Below are positions 22,190 to 33,305 of a stretch of DNA of 64,000 nucleotides, in pieces. The stretch lies in the NCBI GenBank assembly GCA_963575645.1, contig OY754469.1, positions 42,180,753-42,244,752 on the forward strand. The letters run 5' to 3'. The DNA comes from Xanthostigma xanthostigma (lineage: Eukaryota > Arthropoda > Insecta > Raphidioptera > Raphidiidae). Under the pieces are notes generated by a model. It had not been told where the DNA came from and did no database searches. It worked only from the letters and a program-made list of their open reading frames with translations. Position 1 is the stretch's first letter, and each line of letters begins with the position of its first letter. The translations under genes were made by a program, and so were the position numbers.

Positions 22190-22850
22190 TTCTGCTGGCC
22201 ATTTGGCTCCACCAGAACCAAAAAACAAAGCGGCAGAATTTTTTTAAATTTTACCCTTATTTTACCACCTTTGAAATGTTTCATCCCCCCTATTTTATAA
22301 TGGGTTCAGATTTCGCCCGTACATCATATAAGAAAAAATACTCTAAATTACTTAAATGGCTCATGTACCAAGCGGCAGAAGGTTGGGACGACATGCTTTT
22401 TTTGCGCGTCATTTCTCTGACTCTAACCAATAGTAGATCGGTGCTTTAAGAGCATATAACCGGTAGTTTTCTGGTGTACGCCACTTTGCTTTGTGAGCAG
22501 ATTTGTTGTATCAAAAGATTGAATTTTCTTTGGCAACGATAATTACTTCTTCATATAATAAATAGGCGATTATTTTAAGATTACTTATTATTATTATTAC
22601 ATATCTACGCTTTCTTCAGTTTTGTTCGCGTAACAAAGTTTGGCTAGCGATGTATAAATATAAGGCAGGAATAGAATGACGTTTTTATTCTTACCATTCC
22701 TTTAGAAATGAACGCTGTATTTATATTCTTGCTCACCTGAAACAATAAAAAATACTTTAGAATAAATTATCTCGTGATGAAACATTTATGAATTTTGATA
22801 ATTCTCTAAACAGTTGGAATAATCAATCAAATTTATTTTAACATTTCGAA
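22190..22850. other. No feature recognised
   Basis: AT-rich sequence, no gene or repeat identified. Confidence 0.35.
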
Positions 22851-22858
22851 CGTCGTCG

Positions 22859-23434
22859 TTTTTTGACGTGATAACGTCTTATAAATTGATGAATCACCAA
22901 TCTTATAAATTGATGAAACACCGGCTGCATGCACGAAAAAGTGTAACGTTCCTAACGTTCCGCCTGACCCTGTGCGTGCTTTTCTCGAAAACGGCCCTAA
23001 CGATTTGGATGAAATTTACTGAAAAGGGATTTTGGGGGGCAAAAAATCGTTTTAGCTAGGTCTCATCTCTCGAAAAAATCGTTTTCATACAAATTTTATC
23101 ATTATAAAAATCAATTTTTTGACGTATAAATATTGTAAGTAGGTTTTGGAATTTTATATAAACAGTGAAACAATTGTTTTCAAAATATTATGACAATTAA
23201 TCTTTGAGACTTAAAATAAATACGAAAGAAAGAAAGTTAAAAAAAAACAATTATTATTATAGGTGGTGAGTATTTTAATACATAAAATTAACCTAAATTT
23301 GAAGCGAAAGATGCAATATCATAGATTCGAATTATTATAATTACTATATGTAGAATTTAGGTTATGTATTACGGAATACGTTATCACGTAAAACTATCGT
23401 CCATAAACCGACTTTACAGACAACCAATTTTTTT
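22859..23434 (+). mobile_element. GACGTGATAACGTC-ended element, copy 1
   Basis: Starts TTTTTTGACGTGATAACGTC and ends with ACGTTATCACGTAAAACT, CGTCCATAAACCGACTTTAC and CAACCAATTTTTTT. ACGTGATAACGT and its inverse form an inverted pair: terminal on the left, about 50 bp inside on the right. Near-identical to 24884-25458 and related to 32724-33144, 34272-34510 and 38194-38869. No transposase is encoded, and I could not assign the superfamily. Confidence 0.8.
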
Positions 23435-24883
23435 GGAATTGTTTTATTTTCACAGAAATTTCACAAAGACTACAGTTTTTTCAATACACATTTATTTTCA
23501 ATGAAGTGATGACAAAAATCATTCTGAATCTAAAAATTGAGTACTGTTTAAGCTGTAGATCCCTCAATCTTTACTGAAAAAATGAAAACTTGCCTCCTTA
23601 GATCTCAATTCTATTCTGTACCGAATTTGACTCTTTTTTTCACATATGTTTTCTGTGAAATTTTATTAGATTTTTGAAATGTTAATTTTTTAATGCAGTA
23701 ATACAGCTTGTATTACTACATTAGTGCTCGTTGATGATAGGCCGTGATCGCTCGTTGCCTTTAACACTTTCCTGCTTTAAAGTACAGTCGAGTACGCTAT
23801 TGTCAAGTTGTTATTGCTATTTTAGTTTTATTGAGTTGCGAATTTGTAGTTTTTCAACAGACTGTATAAGCGCAAGCCCGCATTCGCATCTAACTTCCGA
23901 GCCTTTTAGATTCGTGGCCAGAACTATAATATGATGAAATATTATTATAATGAAAAGAGTTATATTATAATTACAGATAACATAATATTTATTATCATCA
24001 CTGTGGTAAGTTAATAATGACTGGTATTAATAATAATTATAATTAATATCAAATAAAGCCTTGTGCATGCACTTTATGCAAATAACTGGTCTAGATCATT
24101 AATAGATATTGATTTGTATGTTCAACATTGCTTGACAGCTTTCTTTTTTTATAGAATATGTATAGTTATTGTAAACAATAAATTTCACTTCAACCATAAA
24201 TAGTAATAATCGCGGTCGTAAAAATTATACTATGTAGATTGTAGACACCTGAAAAAATCTGCGTATTTTTTTCATAAATAAAATACATTTTCTGCATTGA
24301 AGACATAAAATTTTTTATAATAACTATAGCGCACAGAGTGCGCCTGTCTAGTTTTCGCAAAGCACTGGGCACTATTTACCCGAACCATTTCGATCCCAAA
24401 AAAAACCGAATTCCAAATTTCATACATCTAGGTGAAATAGTTTCCAAGATACGAGTGTTTAAAATCACAATTTCGGGCATTCATCAGATCATCATAATTC
24501 GCAAGCGTCTATCCGGTGCTGGGAGCATGAATGCATCACCCAGTCGTCCGAAGACTAATCGTGTACAATCAGTGCTATACGATTATACACATGACATGTG
24601 ATACAGTGAAGTATGATATGTAACTATAATATAATGAAGTTGGGTATATAACTATAATATTGTGTCCAGATAAAATAAGAACTGACATCCTAACAAAAAC
24701 AGAAATGTAAAAAAAGGACCAAGCTCGATACAATGAACACGTGGGTTTGCCGGCTTTGCCGAAAAAAAATCACGATCAAGAAGGATTCGAGTTTTTACTT
24801 GGAAAGTTTTTGTTTTATATTATAAAATAAATAATTCGTGTTGTAAAATTGCTATAAATTTGGACCCTTCTTAGATCTCATTG
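23435..24883. other. No gene recognised
   Basis: Frames of 60-87 codons occur (for example 24338-24601), none with a recognisable domain. The sequence is intergenic in character. Confidence 0.35.
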
Positions 24884-25458
24884 TTTTTTTGACGTGATAA
24901 CGTCTTATAAATTGATGAATCACCAATCTTATAAATTGATAAAACACCGGCTGCATGCACGAAAAAGTGTAACGTTTCTAACGTTCCGCCTGACCCTGTG
25001 CGTGCTTTTCTCGAAAACGGCCCTAACGATTTGAATGAAATTTACTGAAAAGGGATTTTGGGGGGCAAAAAATCGTTTTAGCTAGGTCTCATCTCTCGAA
25101 AAAATCGTTTTCATACAAATTTTATCATTATAAAAATCAATTTTTTGACGTATGAAAATACTTAAATATTGTAAGTAGGTTTTGGAATTTTATATAAACA
25201 GTGAAACAATTGTTTTCAAAATATTATGACAGTTAATCTTTGAGACTTAAAATAAATACGAAAGAAAGAAAGTTAAAAAAGCAATTATATTATAGGTGGT
25301 GAGTAATTTTAATAAATAAAATTAACCTAAATTTGAAGCGAAAGATGCAATATCATAGATTCGAATTATTATATAAATTTAGGTTATGTATTACGGAATA
25401 CGTTATCACGTAAAAATATCGTCCGTAAACCGACTTTACAGACAACCAATTTTTTTTC
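24884..25458 (+). mobile_element. GACGTGATAACGTC-ended element, copy 2
   Basis: Direct copy of 22859-23434 about 2 kb downstream, differing by scattered substitutions and small indels. Such similarity suggests recent mobilisation or a local duplication. Confidence 0.8.
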
Positions 25459-26279
25459 ATCAAAGCCGGAAAATACACTTGATTTGTGGTCATTTTTATA
25501 TTTATGTTTTTGGTGGGATAAATATAAAAGTTTATTAGACATTTATAACCCCAAATGTTATAACCCTAATTCTTAGAGCTGCTGTACTTTTTTCCGGCAT
25601 CCTGGTAGTTTAATTACAATATTGTACAAAATCATGATGATGAAAGTATTCGCGAAACAATGTACAGACTTGTTTTGTCTGTGCTCAAACCAAACCCTAA
25701 TTATTTTTATTCATAAGAAGGGTATAATGTTAACGCACGCCACTGGCGTAGAAGTGCAGAAATTATATAATATATATGTAGTTATCTACCCACGCCAAGC
25801 TGAATATAAATGAACAGGTAGTGTTTTTATGTAATATGTGCATTTATGTCTTATATTTTAAAACACTGACTTAATTATTATTGCTGCACATTATATAATT
25901 TATATCTAGTAGGTAACCTGTCATAAAGGAGCTTGCAAATTGCAGTTCAGCGTGCAGGAGCGGTTACGCTTTCAAGAAACAGTTCCAAAGATGGAAGGAA
26001 AATGAAACGGTTTTTTTTCGCGGAAACGTGTCCGAGAAACTATTTAGTGTCACTGGTTGTGTTGAAGGAAAGAAAGGGTTGAAATTTTTCCGAATCTCAC
26101 AGACACACCGCGGTATTGAGCTAAACATGTTTAAAAAGAAAAACGTGTTTTTTATTCATTAACCTTTTATAACATTAAACCAAATTACAAGCAATAAATG
26201 TGTGTTTTCTAATCAATTTAAAACCGCGTTTAACATCATAATTTTTTAACTTAAAAAATCAATCACTATTTTCAAAAAA
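25459..26279. other. No gene recognised
   Basis: AT-rich sequence; short frames only. Confidence 0.35.
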
Positions 26280-26830
26280 ATCGGGAAGTTATTGTTTTTA
26301 CCCCGATTTCCGAAAATCTTCGTTTTGAGGTCCTAGGAAGCAATTCTGACTATTTTGGCGATGATGTCCGTAGGGCTCTATGTGGGTGTGTGTGTGTAGG
26401 TAAACTTTTTATTACTTTTGAACGGAATGTCCGATTGAAACGCGGTTTGCGACATCTGACGTGACTTTACTGAACTTAGATTTCCTGAAAATTTGGAATG
26501 ATTCGGCACAATAGATTTTAAGAAATCTCAAAAATACAAGTTTCTAAAATTTTTAGAAATCTAATCGGCTTTTCTAAAAAAATGCGTAGATTGTCGCAAA
26601 TCGCATCAAAATCGGTTCATTTGTTCAAGAGATATCGTGAACAAAAAATTTGTAAGAAAGTGTTTTTTTTTTGAGCTCAAAGAGCTCAAAAAAAATTCTT
26701 GCTATATTTTATATACTTTTGAGCGTTTTGAACTCGAAAATAGCAGGAAGTCTCAGGGATGGCCTGCAGGGTCAAACTTCTTTTAATTTTTTTTTTAACA
26801 CACCTCCTATGATTTCATAGTACGTTACGT
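26280..26830. repeat. Probable degenerate dispersed repeat
   Basis: Runs of the type 'CATCAAAATCGGTTCATTTG...GAGATATCGTG' and 'GGCGATGATGTCCGT' look like decayed mobile-element sequence, and a similar phrase (AAACCGTTTTTGAGATATCG) occurs near 35035. A short (GT)n run lies at 26387-26397. The family is not identified. Confidence 0.4.
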
Positions 26831-27247
26831 CATACGAAGATAAACATTTTTTGTTTCACTGTACCTTCAGCGAGCATTTGTTTATGTTTCATGAATGGCC
26901 ACATTTCACTTCTTATTATTTATAATGTTCTCTTTCGAGCACTCAAGTGGTTTTATGATAGACATTGTATGTGCGCTTTGTGTTTAAAATAAATTTTTCA
27001 GTTCATACATCAACTTGTAATATTGTGCTCTACATTTGCAGTATTATTTACCTGCACAATGGTTAGCAAACATGAATAATTAATTATTATTTATATTTTA
27101 TATAATGCACACTTTAAAGTGAATAAACTTTACGAATTAAAATGTACTAACTCTAGAAAAAAAAATTAATTACTATTTCTTTAGCATAACTTACATTATA
27201 CGACTTTTTCCTCCTTTTTAAGTCGTTTTAAAATTGTGGTACCTATA
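26831..27247. other. No feature recognised
   Basis: AT-rich sequence up to the 5' end of the Helitron. Confidence 0.35.
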
Positions 27248-28022
27248 TCTATACTAATATATAAAGCAGAAGAGTTTGTTTGTTTGTTTGAACGCGCTAA
27301 TCTCAGGAACTACTAGTTCGAATTGAAAAAAAAATTTTTTTGTTGGATAGCCCATTTATCGAGGAAGGCTATAGGCTATATAATATCACACTTCGACTAA
27401 TAGGAGCGGAAAATCAATGAAAAATGTTGCAGAATGTCAGTCAACATTTTTCACCATATACTTATATTCAGGTGAATTGCCGTAACTGAATATACAATAT
27501 TAGCGCCACACGTACCGAAGCTCGGTTAGCTCAGTCGGTAGAGCGCGCGACTCTTAATCTCAAGGTCGTGGGTTCGAGCCCCCACCTTGGACGGATATGT
27601 TTTTAATGTTTTCTTTTTTTTTATTTTCTACATTGCTTTCTTCTAAGACTATCATTTAAATTCATTTTAGTTTTATTTACGACTAATTAAAATTCAATAA
27701 ATCTAAATAATAGCTCATTTGAAAACTATAACAGTACCTATCTATATATAAAAATTATTTTCCTACAATGTTTTCAATTAAATATTTATTATATTTTATT
27801 AATTATATACAGTAATTATTGATTTAAAAGAAATAATTATTACTTAAAAAAATATATTTTCATCAAAAATTGAGATTTGAGTTTAAAATAAGTAATAAAG
27901 CAGGGAACTGCCGAAAACTGCAAACAATTTGGACCCAAAAACTAAGATGAATGTGCGTACTCATTTCCCTCCCTTCCTCATTAGTTCTTTTGCACCCGGG
28001 TGAAACCGGACGGGACCGCTAG
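27248..28022 (+). mobile_element. Non-autonomous Helitron
   Basis: Starts TCTATACTAATATATAAAG after a host A and ends ...GGACGGGACCGCTAG before a host T, matching Helitron rules (5' TC, 3' CTRR, A^T insertion). The hairpin-like CACCCGGGTGAAACCGG lies just before the 3' end. The head (TTTGTTTGTTTGAACGCGC; GTTGGATAGCCCATTTATCG) is shared with the element starting at 63879. No Rep/helicase is encoded. It carries a tRNA-Lys-like relic. Confidence 0.88.
27520..27592 (+). pseudogene. tRNA-Lys(CTT)-like pseudogene
   Basis: Length (73 nt), D arm (GCTCAGTCGGTAGAGC), anticodon loop CTCTTAA with anticodon CTT, and T arm GTGGGTTCGAGC match tRNA-Lys. The anticodon stem has two mismatches, the acceptor stem has only two Watson-Crick pairs, and an extra C sits in the T arm. 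It is therefore most likely a relic carried by the Helitron, not a working tRNA. Confidence 0.7.
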
Positions 28023-28111
28023 TTAAAAAAGAAATTATTTATTTTTCTACTTTCTAGTTAATAAAAATGTGGTAAAACAAAAATATATCGTAAAAATATA
28101 AAAACACTATA

Positions 28112-28184
28112 TGACCCACGGGGGGTTGAACCCGGGACCTTCGCGTTGTCAGCATAGCGCTCTAACCAACTGAGCTACGACCGC
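28112..28184 (-). pseudogene. tRNA-like relic (Val-GAC-like)
   Basis: On the minus strand GTAGCTCAGTTGGTTAGAGC (A box, D arm) and CCCGGGTTCAACCCC (B box, T arm) are clear and spacing gives 73 nt. The anticodon loop reads CTGACAA. Acceptor and anticodon stems do not pair well, so it is a tRNA-derived relic or a SINE head. Confidence 0.55.
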
Positions 28185-28199
28185 TGTTTACATAGCGTC

Positions 28200-29150
28200 G
28201 TAAGAATGAATTATATGTATTTATTAAAATTTCTTTATTTCATTTATTATTTTCTTCTTTATTTTATTATTTTCTAATTCTGAGTTATGTCAAAAATTTC
28301 AAGTCTCTATCTCATCAGGAAGTTAGTTTAAAATCAATAACAAAGTTCCGCCCGACATACACGAAAAGCAAGTTGATATAAGAGCGTCGTAATAACGTGG
28401 ACATGTCAATTGAAGATCGTAAAAAATGGGTGGTATTAATTTATTTATTGTGAATATTAAAATAGAATTTAAAAAAAATGGCTTCTGAGTTGATCAAATC
28501 TCAAAAGAGTAAGTATCAATAAAATTTACTTGAAAATTTTATTTTGTTATCACATTTTTTTACATTATAAAATGAACATTTTCCATTATTTTATATTTAT
28601 AAATTATTCCCCATTATATTAACAATTTATTTTATGGTTAAATTTATGTAGAAATTAATATCCTCGTGGTTGTTGCAATTTGTATGCATTTATGTTCAAC
28701 ATAAACAGAAACAGAAAAAAATAGTTGACAGCTACTTTTATTGAAAATAAGGATATAAATAAAATATCCATATAAATTTGTATTAAAACTTTTCTTTTCA
28801 TTTTACACCACAATAATTTAAAATGAAGATTTTGTGGTATGACTGCAAATTTATATTTAACTTGGGATATAATAACTGCATATTGTTTTCAATGGGAAGT
28901 TCTTTCAAAATATTGATGTATAATGTTATAAACAACAGAAATACTTGAGTCTTTTGTTAAGTGTTTAACGTATATCTGTTTATCCAGACAAATAATTAAT
29001 GTCGAGAAAACTCTCAAGTGCTCTTGTATTTTAAACAAAATTTTAGTTTGTGATAAATGAAATAAATGCATGTGTGTTTTGTTTTATTTATATTCAGATA
29101 CGTAAGAAAAAAGTATCTTTTTCAAACGCATCGAGACAATAATACCTATA
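28200..29150. other. No gene recognised
   Basis: The stretch 28275-28345 (TCAAGTCTCTATCTCATCAG, GGAAGTTAGTTTAAAATCAA) recurs at 36235-36310 and 61590-61670, downstream of hairpin elements. The remainder is AT-rich without features. Confidence 0.4.
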
Positions 29151-29153
29151 TAC

Positions 29154-29699
29154 CAGTGTTAAACTCCATTTAATGTCACTCGATATAACGACAAACTCCT
29201 TAAAACGTCGAAATTACTTAACTCTAATTGGTTTACCTTGTTGCTCATACAATGAACACTTCAAATGACGACACACCCACTCTAAATAACAACAATACGT
29301 CACCATTAAGCAATAAACAGCACTTGTTTGTTATTTTGTTGCTTTGTTGTCGGCATCATTCGTACCGAAGATTCTAAGAAATTCGTTTTTTTGTTTGTTG
29401 GGATTATCTTTCATATGTTTAGCTCAGCTGCTTATCGATAAGTTCCCAGAAACTTGCAAACTGTGAATATGGCGAGTATAAGAAAATCTTTGTGTATTGA
29501 CGAAAAAGTTTTAATAATACGCGCAATAGAGACGGGAGAAAGGATAAAAAAAGTTGGAAGAAGCTTTGGATTCAGTCGCTCGACCGTACCGACAATATGG
29601 AAGAACAAAGAAAAAATTGTAGAAGCAGAAGAAGATCAAAAATCTTCTAAGAAATTGAAGAAACCTAAATTAAATGGATTATTTTTTCTCTCCGTTTAA
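29154..29699 (+). mobile_element. pogo/Tigger-type transposon, 5' part, truncated
   Basis: The left end starts near CAGTGTTAAACTCC, followed by CTCGATATAACGACAAACTC. The leader matches, in inverse orientation, 59510-59770. The gene for the transposase begins at 29469 and stops after 76 codons. A hAT element is inserted 47 bp after the stop. The rest of the transposon is missing. Confidence 0.7.
29469..29699 (+). CDS. Truncated pogo/Tigger-like transposase, N-terminal DNA-binding domain only
   Basis: The 76-residue product has, at residues about 5-50, the pattern of the CENP-B/Pipsqueak-type helix-turn-helix that opens Tigger transposases: a run of 'K.L..D.K..II.AIE.G', then 'VGRSFGFSRSTV', then 'IWKNKEKI'. 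Full-length Tigger proteins add a second helix-turn-helix and a DDD endonuclease over several hundred residues; both are absent here. The start at 29469 is chosen because the homologous pattern starts just after it; an upstream in-frame ATG at 29454 would add five residues. The tail after residue 60 is lysine-rich. It is a remnant, though a DNA-binding fragment could still be made. Confidence 0.75.
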   Translation: MASIRKSLCIDEKVLIIRAIETGERIKKVGRSFGFSRSTVPTIWKNKEKIVEAEEDQKSSKKLKKPKLNGLFFLSV

Positions 29700-29746
29700 C
29701 TCAATAAAGCCAGAAAGTGCACATTCCATTGATACAGAGTTTACAC

Positions 29747-29991
29747 CAGGCCTGGGCAAATGGCAACCCGCGGGCCGGATCCGGCCCGCAGCACAGTTTT
29801 GTCCGGCCCGCAAAGCATTTTAGAAAAATAGTAAAGAAATAGCAAGGGCCAGAACAGACGAAAAAAGGACCTAAGGAGTTTTTTTTTTGCTCTCCAAATG
29901 CGGAAATAAAATGTGAGGACTTTTTTTTTTACCTGTGGTCAAATTTTTATCAGCTATGTGGCCCGGCGATCAAAAGATTTGCCCGCCCCTG
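29747..29991. mobile_element. hAT non-autonomous element, CAGGCCTGGGCAAAT family, copy 2
   Basis: The ends CAGGCCTGGGCAAATGGC and GATTTGCCCGCCCCTG match copy 1 at 16175, and are flanked by a perfect 8-bp duplication GTTTACAC (29739-29746 and 29992-29999). It is 245 bp long, shorter than copy 1 by internal deletions. Confidence 0.92.
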
Positions 29992-30083
29992 GTTTACACT
30001 GTATATTATGTAACAACGGATGGTACTCATTTTTGAAACTTTTGTATAATGTATCAAAGAACATAATAATTTAATCACTAAAA

Positions 30084-30280
30084 GTGACCCGTCCAAGAAA
30101 CAAATATTTTGGTCGTTTCCATTCAGAGTTGAAACAAAAATTTTATATTTTTATGAACAAAATGGGAAAAAAATTAAAAATTGAAAAAACTAAAACCCGA
30201 TTATATAAAAGAAGAAAACAAGCAAATCAACACAGATTGTATTTTTTTGTTACCAGTAGTCGGGAAATACGAATTTTTAT
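30084..30280. repeat. Possible relic of the CCGACTACTG foldback family
   Basis: AACTAAAACCCGATTATA (near 30188) and CCAGTAGTCGGG (near 30253) resemble the two arm ends of the foldback elements at 2383 and 4722, with a shorter unrelated centre. Confidence 0.4.
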
Positions 30281-30288
30281 TTCTTCAT

Positions 30289-30714
30289 TAAGAGTATTCG
30301 TCCCTGCAAATACCCCCTGCACCCTTCATCTCAAATCTTTTTCCCTCGCTTAAAAACGGTTCGCGCTCTCCCGACGCTATTTTTAATGCTAGAGGGTTCT
30401 GGTTAACGCCAAATGAAAGACAAAGAATCAGACTACAGATCCTTCAGGCGAAATTTTGAAAAAAAAATTCCTGAAAAAACTTACAACCTTTTGAAAAAAA
30501 TAATAAGTTACGTAATATTTCACACGTAGGCGAAACTGTTTTTCAATAAATTCGCCTGAAGGATCTGTAGTCTGATTCTTTGTCTTTCATTTGGCGTTTA
30601 CCAGAGCCCTCTAGCTTTAAAAATAGCGTCGGGAGAGCGCGAACCGTTTTTAGGCGAGTGGAAAAGATTTGAGATGAAGGGTGCAGGGGGTGTTTGCAGG
30701 GACGAATACTCTTA
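30289..30714. mobile_element. Long inverted-repeat MITE, TAAGAGTATTCG ends
   Basis: Arms of about 170 bp pair with few mismatches (ends TAAGAGTATTCGTCCCTGCA; inner part AGACTACAGATCCTTCAGGC) around a ~90-bp loop. The element is GC-richer than its surroundings and lacks coding capacity. A two-base TA duplication is possible, but the ends themselves start TA, so this is not certain. Confidence 0.85.
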
Positions 30715-31421
30715 AATAAATTGATCTTATTGTTTTATAACAGAGCTGTACTGTTTCCGACAATAAAACGTTAGTTTTGTGTTCCTTAAAGTTCTGATTT
30801 ATTATTAAATCGTATCAAGTTTGTTAGATCGTCCAAAAGAGTCAAAATTAGCAGTTGAATATATTCTGTTTCATGTGCTCTAATCAAACAGCATTAAAAT
30901 AATTGCAGATACACAACTATCTAAATATTTAATTTGTTATATCGGAATAGTTGCTTCAAGGCTCAGCGTGTCCGTGTTAATTTCTGAAGCTCTGCTAGTT
31001 CTGAAATTTATCACAAATGTAAATTCAAACATTGACTTTGTATATGAAACCGTGCAGAAAGACAGACAGAGACAGGACCAGAAAACGTTCTTGCTCTGTT
31101 CATACAACTGCTCTTTAAAGCTCTTTGTGCTTAACTGCGATAAAAACATTTTATATGCATACAAAGATTTCTACACGTTTTCTCTATAAAAGTACACGGA
31201 ATTAGCAGAAATTATTAACAGTTGATTATTTTATAAATAGCATATTCAAAAACGGATTTAGCAAAATTTAAAATTTGTTTTCATTAAATTATTTTTATAA
31301 ACTTATCACTACAATAACAAAGAAGCATCGATACTGAACAGTGGAGAAGAAAATTTGGAGTTGTGTGTAATTACGGATAGGTACTCTTTCTAAAAACTGG
31401 TGTAAAATTACGATCATAGAC
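30715..31421. other. No gene recognised
   Basis: Overlapping 73-75-codon frames on both strands at 30937-31189 show no known motif. Confidence 0.35.
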
Positions 31422-31788
31422 TTAGCGGTCCGTCCCGGTCTTACCCGGGTGCGATAGATATAATTCTGCAAAAAGTATTTCGTTTGCGCCTGAACTAATA
31501 ATTTTGAGCGAATTCTAACAGATGTCGCTATTTGGTACTAAAACAGTTTTTTTTGCTTGCTTCTGAACTAAAAGCTTTGAATAAATTCTATCAGATATCG
31601 TTACATGTTACTAAAACAGTTTTTTTCACAAAACACCGTAATTTTGTACAAAATATTTAATAAAAACTATCCTATAGCGTAAATTACACCAAGCAAGACA
31701 CATTTACAAAATTTCATTAAAATCAGTTCAGTGGTTTCGAAGATTAGCGCAGTCAAAATTGTGACGAGAATTTTATATATTGTATAGA
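31422..31788 (-). mobile_element. Non-autonomous Helitron, minus strand
   Basis: Read on the minus strand it starts TCTATACAATATATAAAA after A and ends with CACCCGGGTAAGACCGG then GACGGACCGCTAA. The 3' region is homologous to the end of the Helitron at 27248-28022. The base after CTAA is G instead of the usual T. Length 367 bp; no protein. Confidence 0.78.
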
Positions 31789-31911
31789 TTACCTGGTAAT
31801 AATTTAACTACATCACCCGGCGCTTCCACCACAAAAATGACGTCAATGAAACGCGGCTAGCTTGATAATTTTTATTTATTCCACTGAGTTACATCTTTAT
31901 TAGGTGTGCTT

Positions 31912-32213
31912 GGTATCTGGTGCGCGCGCAGTGACAGATTAAATATCAACACAGTGCAAAACGTGTCTGCGCAGAATTACGCCATGTTGGTTTGTGGGCG
32001 TTTGTTCATGTCGCCCACGTGACAAGATACAGTTTCCTGACTGGTTCTCGCTCAGAGCAAGCAGAAGACCTAGCAAGAAAAATAGCACCTGTTCTAATTT
32101 TAAAATCTATCTTGTGCGAGCTAGCAGGCGAGCCGGCAGTGACGTCATTGCCAGTCGCGTACAAGGCCTGGCGGCCAGCAGAAGTCCGAGCAGTGTTTCA
32201 GCCTTTAAGGCTT
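31912..32213. mobile_element. GGCCGC-family palindromic MITE, copy 2, ends lost
   Basis: Matches copy 3 (36917-37346) in GTGCGCGCGCAGTGACAG, CAAAACGTGTCTG, GCCCACGTGA and CTAATTTTAAAATCTATCTT. The canonical GGCCGC ends are not intact. The 90- and 107-codon frames across it reflect the GC-rich repeat, not genes. Confidence 0.65.
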
Positions 32214-32637
32214 CTAGTAGATCGTCTGTGTCACGAACTCGACGATCTACCGATCGCCTTGATTAATAATTATTGCAAAGAGAGAAATGGCGGCAAGAAC
32301 GCGCGGATAACATAAACGACACAGCCCGAGATTACGATTTGTGATGAACGCTATGTTATATATGTAAAGTAAATGAAGGTGTATTTGCATGACATACTCC
32401 GAGATGTGATTGTACATAATCTAGTTAAACATTTAACTGTAACGCTTCTAATTTATCGTTACCCTGTCCTCGCCTCGCTCCCTCGCGTCCCCCACAAACG
32501 TTTTCCTGAAGTTTGTACACACACACAGACACACATAAATACAGTACATTATAGCCATCAAAGGCTTCGATGCCGCCACACAAGTTACCATTAGGGATGA
32601 GACTGACGGCACAATCGACTCAATGAAATTATCTAAG

Positions 32638-32723
32638 TAATAATAATAATGCGTTTAACGTCCGTTTCTCGACTTTATGTCGTAACAGACGCCATTACTA
32701 TTTTCCATCTATTACACTTCCCG
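32638..32723 (-). mobile_element. SINE, 3' part, split by an insertion
   Basis: TAATAATAATGCGTTTAACG and the following body match the SINE at 1293-1682. The sequence continues after the element at 32724-33144. Confidence 0.8.
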
Positions 32724-33144
32724 TTTTTGACGTGATAACGTCTTATAAATTGATGAAACACCGGCTGCACGCACGAAAAAGAGTAACGTTCCGCAAGCGA
32801 GAGCGCGATATAAGCGATAGTCTCTCTCTTCTCGCGTGAAATCAGAGAGTAGTGTGCGTTCAACATTTTTTTCGGCTGTTCCAGCGAAAGCTACATCTGA
32901 CAGATGGCCAGATAAATTATACGGTTTGTCAAATATATAATATATATACATTCTTTTAAATGTCTTTTATAATTGATTAAAAATATGTATTTTGCTTTGG
33001 TTGATCAAATTATTAGTCGGTTAAAATATAGTTTGACAGCTACTTAAATTTAGGTTATGTTTTATTAAATATGATAGTTAGCGGAATACGTTATCACGTA
33101 AAACTATCGTCCGTAAACCGACTTTACAGACAACCAATTTTTTT
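32724..33144 (+). mobile_element. GACGTGATAACGTC-ended element, copy 3
   Basis: Same ends as 22859-23434 with a shorter, partly different interior (421 bp). It interrupts a SINE; comparison with 60243-60440 shows about 11 bp of SINE sequence missing at the junction. Confidence 0.8.
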
Positions 33145-33305
33145 CAATATTTTTCAACTTCGACTGATGAATAGCAATGGGCGAATGATGGAATCTTTAG
33201 GAAATTAGTATAAGCTAGGCAAATTTTGAGCATAGGAATTTGACAGGTAATCGGCCATAAGGAAGCATCATCTCGATATTTATCTGGACTTATTGAGGGA
33301 AACTC
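33145..33305 (-). mobile_element. SINE, 5'-ward part, split and truncated
   Basis: Continues the SINE body (AGCAATGGGCGAATGA, TTTGACAGGTAATCGGCC, TCTCGATATTTATCTGGA) and stops where the next repeat starts. The tRNA-like head is missing. Confidence 0.8.

Noticed and set aside
27520-27592. Functional tRNA-Lys gene
   Set aside because: Acceptor and anticodon stems are mispaired and it lies within a Helitron, so it is called a relic.
31992-32315. Overlapping 90- and 107-codon frames
   Set aside because: They cover a GC-rich MITE copy; two frames open at once on the same strand indicate composition, not coding.
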